Shown here: positions 1 to 12,109 of the stretch, one piece after another | How positions within the stretch are numbered: the first letter of the stretch is position 1 | How the letters are laid out: every line of letters starts with the position of its first letter | From: Microvirga sesbaniae | GTDB taxonomy: Bacteria; Pseudomonadota; Alphaproteobacteria; Rhizobiales; Beijerinckiaceae | NCBI RefSeq assembly: GCF_025460805.1 | Contig: NZ_JAMXFJ010000008.1 | Location: forward strand, 79,728 to 143,727 | Length of the DNA stretch: 64,000 nt | Reading direction: 5' to 3' | Program-made: the position numbers and the translations under genes | The notes under the pieces: generated by a model | What the model was told of the DNA's origin: nothing | Databases searched by the model: none | The model's input: the letters and a program-made list of their open reading frames with translations, nothing else

Positions 1-6
1 TAGAGA

Positions 7-43
7 CTCGGACCCAAAAGTGGACACCACTTTTGGGTCCGAG
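7..43. repeat. Perfect inverted repeat, 17-bp arms, intergenic repeat family
   Basis: The arms at 7-23 and 27-43 are exact reverse complements separated by three bases. The arm core (GGACCCAAAAGTGG) recurs in other intergenic stretches of this window, near 24.35-24.49 kb. The DNA that follows (to about 112) holds a second shared block, CTCCCTCTCTTGACCGGCGC, also found near 16.77-16.79 kb. No gene is seen in 1-244. It may act as a transcription stop or be a non-autonomous dispersed element. Confidence 0.8.
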
Positions 44-244
44 GCTCCCTCTCTTGACCGGCGCATCGGATAAGGCGGAAAACCGGGTCCACTTTTCCGT
101 CCGATGCGCTAGCGGTTCGCCCCGATAGGCTGACGAGAATGGAAGGGGGGACATTCACGTGCCCCCTCTGGCCGCGCAGGGGCGGTTCGTGCTCTAATCG
201 GGCTCATCGCCTGAGCCATGGAGCCGGGGAGCCGGGAGGCCATC

Positions 245-1660
245 ATGCGGCCAGATCTGCGCGCGAAGGATCCATCCCGGGAAACAGAGCCTTTCATCAA
301 CCTGCCGGATCGCCCCCTCGAGGGAGACCTCGTCGCGGCCCTGATGAGGCGTCACGAGGTTGCCGCGGAGCGGCTGATCGGATGGCTGCGCGTGGCCATC
401 GGCCTGTGCATCTTCGTGACCGTGATCCTCGCCGACCGGATTCTGCTCCGGTTGACGGGGATCTCCCTCGACATGTTCGAGCGGAATGCCTGGATCGCCT
501 CGTTCGGCTTCCTGATTGTCGGCGCCGTCAGCATCGTGCTCGCGGTGCCGCAGCGCTGGCGCCACGGCTTCTCCTACCTGTTCATGGCGCTGGATGTGGG
601 GCTCGTCCTGGTCATCGCGTTCCTTGCCGTCGGCGAGCGCGGATTGCCCGGCAATGCCCTGCCGTCCGCGCCGATCACCTGGGCGGCGCCGCTCGTCCTG
701 GCCGTCGGAGCCCTCCGCTACGACGTGAAGGTTCAGCTCTGTGCCATCGCTCTCCTGGCGATCGGACTGGTCGGGATCGCCGTCGCGCTGGACCATCGTC
801 TCGTGCTCGATCCCGACGCCATGGCGGCGCCCGCGTGGCACCGCCTGTTCTCGATGCCGGTCAACGTGATGCGGCTCGAGCTGCTCCTCCTCGCCGGAGC
901 CGCCACGGCCTTCGGCATCATCCGCTCGCGGCGCCTCCTGTCCTCCGCCGTCAGGGACGCCATCGGGCGGGCGAGCCTCTCGCGCTTCCTCCCGGCCGAG
1001 ATCGCCCCTCGGGTGGCGGCCGGCGACGTCGACCTGCGCCGCGGGCGCCGCCAGAAAGCCGTGATCGTCTTCGTCGATATCCGCGACTCCACCGGTCTGG
1101 CCGAAGGCATGGATCCGGAGCGGCTGTCGCAGTTCTTCACGGCTTTCAGGACCCGGATCCTGGGAGCCGTCCGCAACCATCGCGGCTTCGTCGACAAGTT
1201 TATCGGGGACGGGGCGCTGATCCTGTTCGGCGTGCCGGACGAGAGCGGCGACGACGCCGCGCGCGCCCTCGCCTTCGCGCACGATCTCGTCCGCATCGTC
1301 GCTGCCTGGAACGCGACCCGCGAGCTGCCCCAGACCGTGCGGATCGGGATCGGGATCCATGTCGGCGAGGTCTTCTGCGGGATCGTGGGCGACGAGGAAC
1401 GGATGGAGTTCACCGTCCTGGGCGATGCGGTGAACGTCGCCTCCCGTCTCGAGCAGGCGACGAAGCGCTATGGCGAGATGATCCTGGCCTCCGGGGCGGC
1501 CGTCGAAGGCTCACCCGACCGCACGGCCTGGCGGGAGATCGGACTCGAGCCTCTCGCCGGGCGCAGGGAGCCGATCCCGATCTTCGCGCCGATTCCAGCC
1601 GCGGCGGCACCCGACGGCCAAGCGCCTGCCGCCCCTCACGCTTCGCAGAAGCCCGCTTAG
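245..1660 (+). CDS. Membrane-anchored class III adenylate/guanylate cyclase
   Basis: The 471-residue protein has an N-terminal hydrophobic half with about six membrane segments (roughly residues 45-250) and a C-terminal class III nucleotide cyclase domain (about 275-450). Visible catalytic features are FVDIRDST with both metal-binding aspartates, DKFIGDG, and FTVLGDAVNVASRLE. The Lys in DKFIGDG and the Thr in FTVLGD fit the adenylate-type specificity pair, so cAMP is the more likely product. The ATG at 245 is chosen because GGGAGG lies at 234-239; an upstream in-frame ATG at 218 has no ribosome site. The gene stands alone. The signal sensed by the membrane part cannot be told. Confidence 0.85.
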   Translation: MRPDLRAKDPSRETEPFINLPDRPLEGDLVAALMRRHEVAAERLIGWLRVAIGLCIFVTVILADRILLRLTGISLDMFERNAWIASFGFLIVGAVSIVLAVPQRWRHGFSYLFMALDVGLVLVIAFLAVGERGLPGNALPSAPITWAAPLVLAVGALRYDVKVQLCAIALLAIGLVGIAVALDHRLVLDPDAMAAPAWHRLFSMPVNVMRLELLLLAGAATAFGIIRSRRLLSSAVRDAIGRASLSRFLPAEIAPRVAAGDVDLRRGRRQKAVIVFVDIRDSTGLAEGMDPERLSQFFTAFRTRILGAVRNHRGFVDKFIGDGALILFGVPDESGDDAARALAFAHDLVRIVAAWNATRELPQTVRIGIGIHVGEVFCGIVGDEERMEFTVLGDAVNVASRLEQATKRYGEMILASGAAVEGSPDRTAWREIGLEPLAGRREPIPIFAPIPAAAAPDGQAPAAPHASQKPA

Positions 1661-1793
1661 GCGCGAAGGCGCCGCCACACCCGGCCGCTCGAGGGTATGC
1701 ATCCGGCCCGCCCGCATTATCCTTTTGTCAAACTTTCCTGCTCAAGTCAGGGGCGCCGTGGGTGGACCCCGCTGAACCCGAAGGGAGAACGGA

Positions 1794-2744
1794 ATGACAT
1801 CGAAGCCGTGTATCGTTCTGGGCGTACCGGTTCAGGAGGGCGCCGGCCGACTCGGCTGCGATATGGGGCCGAGCGCCTTCCGGACCGCCGGACTGATCAC
1901 CGAGCTGCAGAATCTCGGCTATATCGTGGAAGACCGGGGCAATATCGCGCCCGCGCCGCTGCGCGATCTGCAGCATCCGAATCTGGCCATCAAGGCGCTT
2001 CCGGAAACCGTCGCCTGGACCGAGGCCATCGCCGAGGCGGCCTACCGGGCGGCCGGCGACGGGATTCCGATCTTCGCCGGCGGCGACCACAGCCTCTCGG
2101 CCGGCTCCATGACGGGGCTTGCGCGCCGGGCCGCGGAGCAGGGCCGGGAATTCTTCGTCCTGTGGCTCGACTCGCATCCGGATTTTCACACGCTTGCCAC
2201 GACCACGAGCGGCAACCTGCACGGGGTGCCCATGGCCTATGCAACCGGGCGAAGCGGATTCGAGGGCTACTTTCCTGCCCTCGCCACGCCCATCAAGCCG
2301 CAGAACGTCTGCATGATGGGCATCCGCAGCGTCGATCCGGCGGAGCGCTCAGCCCTGCAGACCGCGGGCGTAACGGTTCACGACATGCGGTCCATCGACG
2401 AGAACGGCGTCGTGTCGCTCCTCGACGCCTTCCTGAAACGCGTCGCCGCGGCCAATGGGACACTCCATGTGAGCCTCGACGTGGATTTTCTCGATCCGGC
2501 GATCGCGCCCGGCGTCGGCACCACGGTTCCCGGCGGCGCGACCTTCCGCGAGGCGCACCTCATCATGGAGATCCTTCACGACAGCGGCCTCGTGGGGAGC
2601 CTCGACCTCGTCGAACTCAACCCGTTCCTCGACGAGCGCGGCCGGACGGCCCTGCTCATGGTCGATCTCGTGGCAAGCCTGTTGGGGCGGCGGGTGCTGG
2701 ACCGCCCGACCCAGAGCTACCGCTATACCCCGAAGATCGGGTGA
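1794..2744 (+). CDS. rocF: Arginase
   Basis: The 316-residue protein matches the ureohydrolase family in length and motifs: GGDHSL near residue 100, DSHPDFH, HGVPM and SLDVDFLDP, which supply the two-manganese site. It should hydrolyse L-arginine to ornithine and urea in the cytoplasm. The second motif reads D-S-H where most arginases have D-A-H, a mild change that keeps the metal ligands. AGGGAGAACGGA precedes the ATG. No ornithine-metabolism partner or Lrp-type regulator lies next to it. Agmatinase or formimidoglutamase are less likely alternatives because the ASN/HG region follows the arginase pattern. Confidence 0.88.
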   Translation: MTSKPCIVLGVPVQEGAGRLGCDMGPSAFRTAGLITELQNLGYIVEDRGNIAPAPLRDLQHPNLAIKALPETVAWTEAIAEAAYRAAGDGIPIFAGGDHSLSAGSMTGLARRAAEQGREFFVLWLDSHPDFHTLATTTSGNLHGVPMAYATGRSGFEGYFPALATPIKPQNVCMMGIRSVDPAERSALQTAGVTVHDMRSIDENGVVSLLDAFLKRVAAANGTLHVSLDVDFLDPAIAPGVGTTVPGGATFREAHLIMEILHDSGLVGSLDLVELNPFLDERGRTALLMVDLVASLLGRRVLDRPTQSYRYTPKIG

Positions 2745-2991
2745 GCCGCTCAAGATTTAGGGAACAAGGAACCGCGGTCGCCAGTCGACCCTGGGAGGAG
2801 CCCGGCCCTTCCGGGCGACCCTGGCGCTTCCTAGGGCAAGTCCCTGAAGCCTGGGGAGGTCTGGATATCCGGGAGGAGATGCAATAAAATTGCCATAAGG
2901 GCGGAACATCGCGGATCTCCGACCATTGGGAATGGCTGGGGCCGCCCGACGAGGGGCATGCTCGTTCCACCCAACAGCAGCGAGAGGCGGA

Positions 2992-4353
2992 ATGACCGCT
3001 GAAAGACCAAGGGTCGTGATCGTCGGGGCGGGCTTCGGAGGGCTGACGGCCGCTCAAACCCTGGCGCGGGCGCCAGTCGACGTGACGATCATCGACCGTC
3101 ACAACTACCACTACTTCCAACCTCTTCTCTACCAAGTCGCCACGGCGGCCCTGTCGCCGGCCGACATCGCCTGGCCGATCCGCGGTATCCTCAGGCGGCA
3201 GAAGAACACGACGGTCCTCCTGGCGAATGTCACCGGCATCGATGGAGACGCGCGCAACGTCCGCGCGGGCCCGGTGGACGTCCCTTACGACTTTCTCATC
3301 CTCGCGACGGGCGCGACCCATTCCTATTTCGGACACCCGGAATGGGCCTCTGCCGCTCCAGGGCTGAAGCAGATCGAGGATGCGACGTCCATCCGCCGGA
3401 AGATCCTTCTCGCCTTCGAACACGCCGAGCTGACGAACGACCCTGACGAACAGCGCCGCCTTCTGACATTCGTGGTCGTGGGCGGCGGCCCCACCGGCGT
3501 CGAGATGGCCGGCGCCATCGCGGAGGTGGCTCATCATGCCCTTCCGGCCGAATTCCGGCGGATCGACCCGCATGCCGCCCGGGTGATCCTGATCGAGGCG
3601 GGGCCTCGCCTGCTGCCGGCCTTTCCGGAGGATCTTTCAACCTATGCCCATCGAGCCCTGGAGCGGATGGGCGTGGAGGTCAGGACGCTCGCGCGGGTCA
3701 CGAACTGCGATGAGGCCGGGGTCGACCTGGAGGAGGCACGGATCGAGGCCGGAACGGTCATATGGGCCGCCGGCGTCGTTGCTTCTCCGGCCGGCGCATG
3801 GCTCGGGGTGGACCAGGATCGCGCCGGACGGGTCAGGGTCGAGCCGGATCTGACGGTTCCGGAGAGGCCGGAGATCTTCGTCATCGGCGACACCGCCGCG
3901 GTGACCGATGCGGCCGGCAAGCCGGTGCCGGGGATCGCGCCGGCAGCCAAGCAGATGGGTCGCTATGTGGCCGAGGTGATCGCCGCGCGGGTCGGGAGCA
4001 GACCCTTGCCGGGACCGTTCCGGTACCACCATCAAGGCGACCTTGCCACGATCGGGCGCAAGGCCGCCGTGGTGAAGCTCAGGTCGGTTCATCTCACGGG
4101 CTTCATCGGCTGGCTGTTCTGGGGCTTCGCGCACGTCTACTTCCTGATCGGCCTGCGTAACCGTGCCGTCGTGGCGTTCAGCTGGTTGTGGAACTACCTG
4201 ACCTATCAGCGCGGGGCGCGCCTGATCACCGACGGTCCGGCCATGCAGAGGATGGCCCGGGATGAGAAGGCTCAGGCCCGACCCGAAACTGCCGAGATGC
4301 ACGCCCGATCCGGTCGGGATCAGGCGCGTTCAGGCGCAACGGACTGGCGATAG
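2992..4353 (+). CDS. Type II NADH dehydrogenase (NDH-2), FAD-dependent
   Basis: The 453-residue flavoprotein opens with the FAD-binding Rossmann motif (VVIVGAGFGGLTAAQTLA) and has a second nucleotide-binding motif (VVVGGGPTGVEMAGAIAE) near residue 165. The FQPLLYQVATAALSP stretch is characteristic of NDH-2. The C-terminal region (from about residue 365) is aromatic and hydrophobic, fitting the membrane-anchoring helices of the family. It should pass electrons from NADH to quinone without proton pumping. The start at 2992 follows GAGAGGCGG; an upstream in-frame start at 2926 lacks such a site. The gene appears monocistronic. Confidence 0.87.
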   Translation: MTAERPRVVIVGAGFGGLTAAQTLARAPVDVTIIDRHNYHYFQPLLYQVATAALSPADIAWPIRGILRRQKNTTVLLANVTGIDGDARNVRAGPVDVPYDFLILATGATHSYFGHPEWASAAPGLKQIEDATSIRRKILLAFEHAELTNDPDEQRRLLTFVVVGGGPTGVEMAGAIAEVAHHALPAEFRRIDPHAARVILIEAGPRLLPAFPEDLSTYAHRALERMGVEVRTLARVTNCDEAGVDLEEARIEAGTVIWAAGVVASPAGAWLGVDQDRAGRVRVEPDLTVPERPEIFVIGDTAAVTDAAGKPVPGIAPAAKQMGRYVAEVIAARVGSRPLPGPFRYHHQGDLATIGRKAAVVKLRSVHLTGFIGWLFWGFAHVYFLIGLRNRAVVAFSWLWNYLTYQRGARLITDGPAMQRMARDEKAQARPETAEMHARSGRDQARSGATDWR

Positions 4354-4401
4354 GTTCACGGAGGACCCGCAGCATCCGGCTCCGTTGCGCCTGGGCCGCC
4401 C

Positions 4402-5514
4402 TCAATCGTCCGCGCGCATCTTGAAGAGATCCGAATATTGCCGCGGCTGCGAGCGCAGGTACTGGCTCGGGGCCCGGACCGCAGCGCCGAAATGCGCAGC
4501 CGCGTGCCAGGGCCAGCGAGGATCGTAGAGGATCGCGCGGGCAAGGGCGATCAGATCGGCGTCCCCGGCGACGAGGATGGATTCCGCCTGCACGAAATCC
4601 GTGATGAGACCGACCGCGATGACCGGCATGCCGACCGGTTTCACGGCGCGGGCCAGCGGCACCTGATAGCCCGGTCCTACGGGGATCTTTTGTGCCGGCG
4701 TCAGACCTCCGCTCGAGACATGGATCGCACTGCAGCCGCGCGACTCGAGGGCCTTTGCGAATTCCACCGTCTCATCGATGGTCCAGCCGCCTGGCGCCCA
4801 GTCCGTGCCCGATACCCGCACCGTCACCGGGCGCCCTGCCGGGAACACGGCCCGAACCGCATCGAACACCTCGAGCGGAAAGCGCATCCGGTTTTCGAGC
4901 GATCCGCCATAGCTGTCGTCCCGCTGGTTGGACAGCGGCGACAGAAACTGGTGGAGCAGATAGCCGTGAGCCGCATGAAGCTGAACGGCGTCAAGGCCGA
5001 GCCTCGCAGCCCGGACGGCCGCCTCGGCGAAGGCGTTCCGCACCCGCGCAAGACCATCCCGGTCCAGAGCCGCCGGAGAAGCCTCGCCGCTCTCCTGCGG
5101 GATTGCGGAGGGCGCCTCCGTCTGCCAGCCATGGGCATGATCGGGGGCGATCTGCCGCCCCCCCTTCCAGGGCACTTCCGTCGAGGCCTTTCGCCCGGCA
5201 TGGCCGAGCTGGATCGCGACCGGCATGTCGGACCAGCGCCGGATCCCATCCAGAACGCGGCCCATGGCGGCCTCGCACGCGTCCGAATAGAGGCCAACAT
5301 CCCCGTAGGTGATCCGGCCTTCCGGCGTGACTGCCGTCGCCTCGATGGTGAGCAGCGCCGCGCCGGAGAGAGCAAGCTGACCCAGGTGGATCATGTGCCA
5401 ATCGTTCATGCAGCCATCCTCGGCCGAGTACTGGCACATGGGAGCGATGACGATGCGGTTGGCGAGTTCCAGATCCCCGACCCGGAAGGGTGTGAAGAGT
5501 TTCGCGTGCGACAT
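4402..5514 (-). CDS. NADH:flavin oxidoreductase, Old Yellow Enzyme family (YqjM-like)
   Basis: The 370-residue protein is a FMN TIM barrel. It shows the N-terminal FRVGDLELANRIVIAPMCQY segment with the redox-tuning cysteine of YqjM-type enzymes, the LGHAGRKAS motif, and HAAHGYLLHQFLSP...DSYGGSLENR, which holds the substrate-binding His pair and FMN contacts. It should reduce activated alkenes (alpha,beta-unsaturated carbonyls) with NAD(P)H. The start is placed at MSHAKLF, where family similarity begins; an upstream in-frame extension to 5664 looks non-coding. It is convergent with the NDH-2 gene. Confidence 0.87.
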   Translation of the reverse strand: MSHAKLFTPFRVGDLELANRIVIAPMCQYSAEDGCMNDWHMIHLGQLALSGAALLTIEATAVTPEGRITYGDVGLYSDACEAAMGRVLDGIRRWSDMPVAIQLGHAGRKASTEVPWKGGRQIAPDHAHGWQTEAPSAIPQESGEASPAALDRDGLARVRNAFAEAAVRAARLGLDAVQLHAAHGYLLHQFLSPLSNQRDDSYGGSLENRMRFPLEVFDAVRAVFPAGRPVTVRVSGTDWAPGGWTIDETVEFAKALESRGCSAIHVSSGGLTPAQKIPVGPGYQVPLARAVKPVGMPVIAVGLITDFVQAESILVAGDADLIALARAILYDPRWPWHAAAHFGAAVRAPSQYLRSQPRQYSDLFKMRADD

Positions 5515-5950
5515 GGGTTGCCTCGTCGATGGCGGATGTTTCAGGCTTGTGTGGCGTTCAGTGGCATTGAAACGCGTCCGCAGCCGGAAAGGTCTGTCAG
5601 GCCACGGTGCCTTTGTGACCGATCCGACACCTCTTTTGCTGGGCGCGCCCATTCGGATTATCATGACTTGCTCTTCGGTGAGTCGTCTTCAAGCCCAAGC
5701 TTGGTCATGGCAGCCCTCCATTTTTCGTCGGGCTGCCCGCTGCTGATCCGGATCTCGTGATGGTCTGAACAAGAACGGCCGCTCCAGAGCAAACGCCTCG
5801 CGAAATCGTATTCTCCCTCTGGGATCGACAGGTCTGCGTACCGGCCACAGCAGCAGCCGATGAGGAACGACTAAGCCGAAGTCGCGCTGGGCCGGACATC
5901 TGCCGGGCCACGACACCTAATCAGGCAGAACAGCCAACGTGGAGGAAGCC
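5515..5950. other. Intergenic gap between divergent genes, no gene seen
   Basis: This 436-base stretch separates the minus-strand OYE gene from the plus-strand Clp ATPase. It must hold both promoters. The reading frames in it are short, lack ribosome sites and have no recognisable protein features. No clear hairpin or operator was found. Confidence 0.5.
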
Positions 5951-8818
<2,868 letters not shown>

Positions 8819-8833
8819 ACCCGGCAGCTGGCC

Positions 8834-10183
8834 TCAATCCTCGCGGAACGCGCGATTGAAGCTGTCCATCACGGGGCGCAGCATGTAGCCGGCCGCGGTG
8901 AACTTGCCGGTCTTGATCAGAACCTCGACGGGCATGCCGGCCATGACCTCGACACCGGGCAAGGATGAGAGCGAATGCTCGTCGAGACGGATGCGCGCCG
9001 TGTAGAACGAGCGCTGCGTGGTTTTGTCGGTCATGCGGTCGGCCGACACATAGGTGAGCGTTCCTTCCACAGGAGGAACGCGGCGGTGCTTGTAGGGCAT
9101 GAGCCGCACCTGCGCCGGCAATCCGGGATGGACGACGTCGATGTCGTCGGGTCTCACCTGGGCGGTGATGATGAGGCGATCATGCTTCGGCACGAGGTCG
9201 AGCAATGGCTGCCCCTCCCCTACGACGCCGCCGGGCGTCCGGATCCGGAGATCGGTGACGACCCCATCCTCGGGGGCGCGCACCTGGGTGCGGGCGAGGA
9301 CGTCCCGAGCGGCCTCGGCCCGTTCGGACAGCTGGTAGAGGAGCGCCTGCACCTCGCGCAGGCTCTGAGCGATCTCGGCCTCCCGATCGCTGCGCAGCTT
9401 GAGGATCTGAGCGTTGGCTTCGCCCACGCCCTGTTCGGCACGTGCCATTTCCTCCTGCGCCTGGCCCTGGCGCCCGTCGATCTCGGCCTGCTCGCGCTCG
9501 AGGGCCAGCTTGCGCGGCTGCGCGATGATCCCTCTGGCGACCAGGGGCGCAATGGATTCCATTTCCTTCTTGATGATCTCCGCACGTTTGGCCGCCGCGC
9601 TCACCTGATATCGCAGGCCCAGCATCTGGCGCGAGATCTGCTGCTGCCGCTGGATCAGCACAGCGAGCTGCGACTGATAGAGCTGGCGACGGCTGTTGAA
9701 GATTCGCTGCTGTCCGGCGAGCATCTCGGCGAGCGCCGCGTCCGTCTCCGCCGCCTGGCGCAGGGGCAGCGGGAACTGAATCGTGTCGGTCCCGTCACGC
9801 TCGGCGAGCAGCCGCGCCTCCCGGGCCTGCGCCTCGCGCAGCTGTCCCTGGAGGGCCTCCGCGCTGGATCTGGCCCGCGTATCGTCGAGCTGGATCAGCG
9901 GCTGGCCGGTCGTCACGGCATCACCGTCCTTCACCAGGATCCTGGCGACGATGCCGCCTTCCAGGTGCTGCACCGTCTTGCGGCTCGTTTCGGCCTCGAC
10001 CGAACCGACCGCGATGGCGGCGCTTTCGAGCGGCGCCGTGACCGACCAGATGCCGAAGCCGCCGATGAACACGACCACGAGCCCGAAGGCGACGGCCGTC
10101 AGCCACCGGATCCGGTGGAACGGAGTGGGGGGCGGCGGGGGCAGGACATCCGAGAGGTCGATGACGGGAGATGTTCTGGCCAT
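8834..10183 (-). CDS. HlyD-family type I secretion membrane fusion protein
   Basis: The 449-residue adaptor has one N-terminal membrane helix (about residues 27-47), then a periplasmic lipoyl/barrel-sandwich half beginning at VEAETSRKTVQHLEGGIV. A long alpha-helical hairpin (about 110-280) rich in Gln, Glu, Arg and Ala follows, then the second half-motif (TQVRAPEDGVVTDLRI). It should bridge the inner-membrane ABC exporter to a TolC-like outer-membrane channel, which is not encoded here. Its ATG overlaps the stop of the exporter gene as TGATG, so the two are translationally coupled. A GTG one codon earlier is also possible. Confidence 0.9.
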   Translation of the reverse strand: MARTSPVIDLSDVLPPPPPTPFHRIRWLTAVAFGLVVVFIGGFGIWSVTAPLESAAIAVGSVEAETSRKTVQHLEGGIVARILVKDGDAVTTGQPLIQLDDTRARSSAEALQGQLREAQAREARLLAERDGTDTIQFPLPLRQAAETDAALAEMLAGQQRIFNSRRQLYQSQLAVLIQRQQQISRQMLGLRYQVSAAAKRAEIIKKEMESIAPLVARGIIAQPRKLALEREQAEIDGRQGQAQEEMARAEQGVGEANAQILKLRSDREAEIAQSLREVQALLYQLSERAEAARDVLARTQVRAPEDGVVTDLRIRTPGGVVGEGQPLLDLVPKHDRLIITAQVRPDDIDVVHPGLPAQVRLMPYKHRRVPPVEGTLTYVSADRMTDKTTQRSFYTARIRLDEHSLSSLPGVEVMAGMPVEVLIKTGKFTAAGYMLRPVMDSFNRAFRED

Positions 10184-11991
10184 CACGCGGCTCCCTTGCC
10201 GGCCTGCTGACCCGGTGCGGCGATCATCGGCCCTTCGTTAACCTTCGGCATGCGCGCTTCAGGCTTCGCCCTCGCCTGCTGGGCGACCCTGATGGCCGTC
10301 CGCCCCTGGGCGATTTTCTCGGCGATCTCGCGGCGCTCGCCGTAGGCGTTGACCAAGCCGTTGTCGAGCACGAGCACGTTGTCGGCGACCGACAGAATGC
10401 CGAGGCGCTGGGCGATGACGATGATCGTTGCACCGCGAGACTTCATCTCGTCGATGGCCCGACGGAGCGCCTCCTCGCCTTCCGGGTCGAGGCTGGCATT
10501 CGGCTCGTCGAGAACGATCAGACGGGGGTCGCCGAAAAACGCACGCGCAAGCCCCAGCTTCTGGCGCTGACCGCCGGAGAGCCGCGCTCCGCCCTCGCCG
10601 ATATGGGTGTCGTATCCCTTGGGCAGCCGCATGACGGTGTCGTGAAGATCCACCAACCGCGCAGCCGCAATCACATCCGTGGAACTCGCCTCGGACAGGC
10701 GGGAGATGTTCTCCGCAACGGTCCCGGCGAAGAGCTCGACGTCCTGGGGCAGATAGCCGAAGTAGCGATGTCCCCCGGAGGCCATCCACACCCCGACGTC
10801 GGCCCCGTCGAGGCGCACATGCCCGGTGGTCGGCGGCACGGTGCCGGCGATCAGGCGACCGAGGGTCGATTTCCCGGCCCCTGAGGGCCCGACGACACCG
10901 AGCACCTTGCCGGCACAGACCATCATCGAGAGGCGGCGCACGACAGGCTCGGTCGATCCAGGCGGCACATAGGTGAGCTGCTCGACTTCCAGGAGGCCGC
11001 TGGGCGGGGGCAGCTCCATACCCTTCACGGGCGGCGGCGCGGCCTGCATGATGCGCCGGATACGGTCGTAGGCGAGCCGCACGTTGGTGACGGCCTTCCA
11101 GGTGCCGATCGCTCCCTCGACAGGGCCGAGGGAGCGGCCGAGCAGGATCGAGGCGGCGAAGATCGCCGCCGGGCTGACATCGTGCCGGATCACCAGGAAC
11201 GAGGCTGCCGCCATCACCAGCACCTGCGCGAGGAAGCGCACGAAGCGGGCCAGTGCCTGGATGGCCGAGGCCCGCGATCCCGCCGAGAGTTGGGCGGCCT
11301 TGGCATGCGCCTGTTCATCGGACAGGATCCGCGCCACGCCGGGCAGCATGCCCATGGCGGTGATCGCCTCCACATTGCGCATCAGCGACTCGAAGCGGTG
11401 CTGGCTTTCGGATGAGGCCGCGGAGGCCCGCGCGAAGGGAGCCCGGGTTACGGTCTCGTTGAGCCATGCGAAGCCGAACAGGATGAGGGAAGCCACGATC
11501 CCGATGGCGCCCAGCAGCGGGTGCACGAGGGTCATGGCGAGCAGAAAGATCGGCGTCCACGGGAGGTCGAACAGCGCCGTGCACGCCGATCCACCGAAGA
11601 ACTGGCGCAGGGTGCCGAGATCGCGCCAGGCCTGTGCGGCTCCTGCCGGATCGGCTCGCAGCGCGGCCTGCACGGCCGCGGTGAGCACGGGAGCCTGCAG
11701 GCGCTCCTCGAGCCAGCCACCGATGCGGGCGAGCATCTCGCGGCGCAGGGCCTCGATGACCGCATGGAGCGCCAGCGCGAAGATGACGATGAGGGTAAGC
11801 ATGAAGAGCGTGTCGAGGCTCTGGCTCGACAAGACGTGGTCGTAGACCTGCAGCAGGTAGAGCGGCATGGTCAGGGCGAGCAGATTGACGAAGAAGCTCA
11901 AGCCCGCAACGAGGGCCAGCGAGTAACGGCAAAGCCGGAAGGCGTGCTCCACCTCTGTCTGATGGCGGGCCTTCATCCAGTTCAGGGCCAT
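10183..11991 (-). CDS. Type I secretion ABC exporter, permease-ATPase fusion (PrtD type)
   Basis: The 602-residue half-transporter has a six-helix membrane domain (about 20-300) and a nucleotide-binding domain with Walker A GPSGAGKST, signature LSGGQRQKLGLARA and Walker B LIVLDEP. There is no N-terminal C39 peptidase domain, so substrates are not expected to be processed at a double-glycine leader. PrtD/LipB-type exporters recognise an uncleaved C-terminal signal. The gene lies 118 bp downstream of the Gly/Asp-rich protein gene and overlaps the HlyD gene, giving the order substrate, exporter, adaptor. Confidence 0.9.
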   Translation of the reverse strand: MALNWMKARHQTEVEHAFRLCRYSLALVAGLSFFVNLLALTMPLYLLQVYDHVLSSQSLDTLFMLTLIVIFALALHAVIEALRREMLARIGGWLEERLQAPVLTAAVQAALRADPAGAAQAWRDLGTLRQFFGGSACTALFDLPWTPIFLLAMTLVHPLLGAIGIVASLILFGFAWLNETVTRAPFARASAASSESQHRFESLMRNVEAITAMGMLPGVARILSDEQAHAKAAQLSAGSRASAIQALARFVRFLAQVLVMAAASFLVIRHDVSPAAIFAASILLGRSLGPVEGAIGTWKAVTNVRLAYDRIRRIMQAAPPPVKGMELPPPSGLLEVEQLTYVPPGSTEPVVRRLSMMVCAGKVLGVVGPSGAGKSTLGRLIAGTVPPTTGHVRLDGADVGVWMASGGHRYFGYLPQDVELFAGTVAENISRLSEASSTDVIAAARLVDLHDTVMRLPKGYDTHIGEGGARLSGGQRQKLGLARAFFGDPRLIVLDEPNASLDPEGEEALRRAIDEMKSRGATIIVIAQRLGILSVADNVLVLDNGLVNAYGERREIAEKIAQGRTAIRVAQQARAKPEARMPKVNEGPMIAAPGQQAGKGAA

Positions 11992-12060
11992 ACGCGATCT
12001 CCGGGCACGTCATAGGAATTGGGCGAGCGCTTGTACGGCGGGAGCAGGGTACGAGCGCCA

Positions 12061-12093
12061 ATCCGGGACCGCAGGTTCGCTGCGGTCCCGGAT
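12061..12093 (-). promoter_or_regulatory. Perfect stem-loop between substrate gene and exporter genes
   Basis: Arms at 12061-12074 and 12080-12093 (ATCCGGGACCGCAG and its exact complement) form a 14-bp GC-rich stem with a 5-base loop. No T-run follows on the minus strand, so this is not a textbook intrinsic terminator. Its place in the 118-bp gap suggests partial attenuation or mRNA end protection, so that more of the secreted protein than of the exporter is made. That role is inferred. Confidence 0.7.
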
Positions 12094-12109
12094 GGCCGTG
12101 GCCGGCACT

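Noticed and set aside
139-1797. A 552-residue Arg-rich frame over the adenylate cyclase gene
   Set aside because: Frame-shifted shadow with extreme Arg/Pro content; the cyclase frame has intact catalytic motifs.
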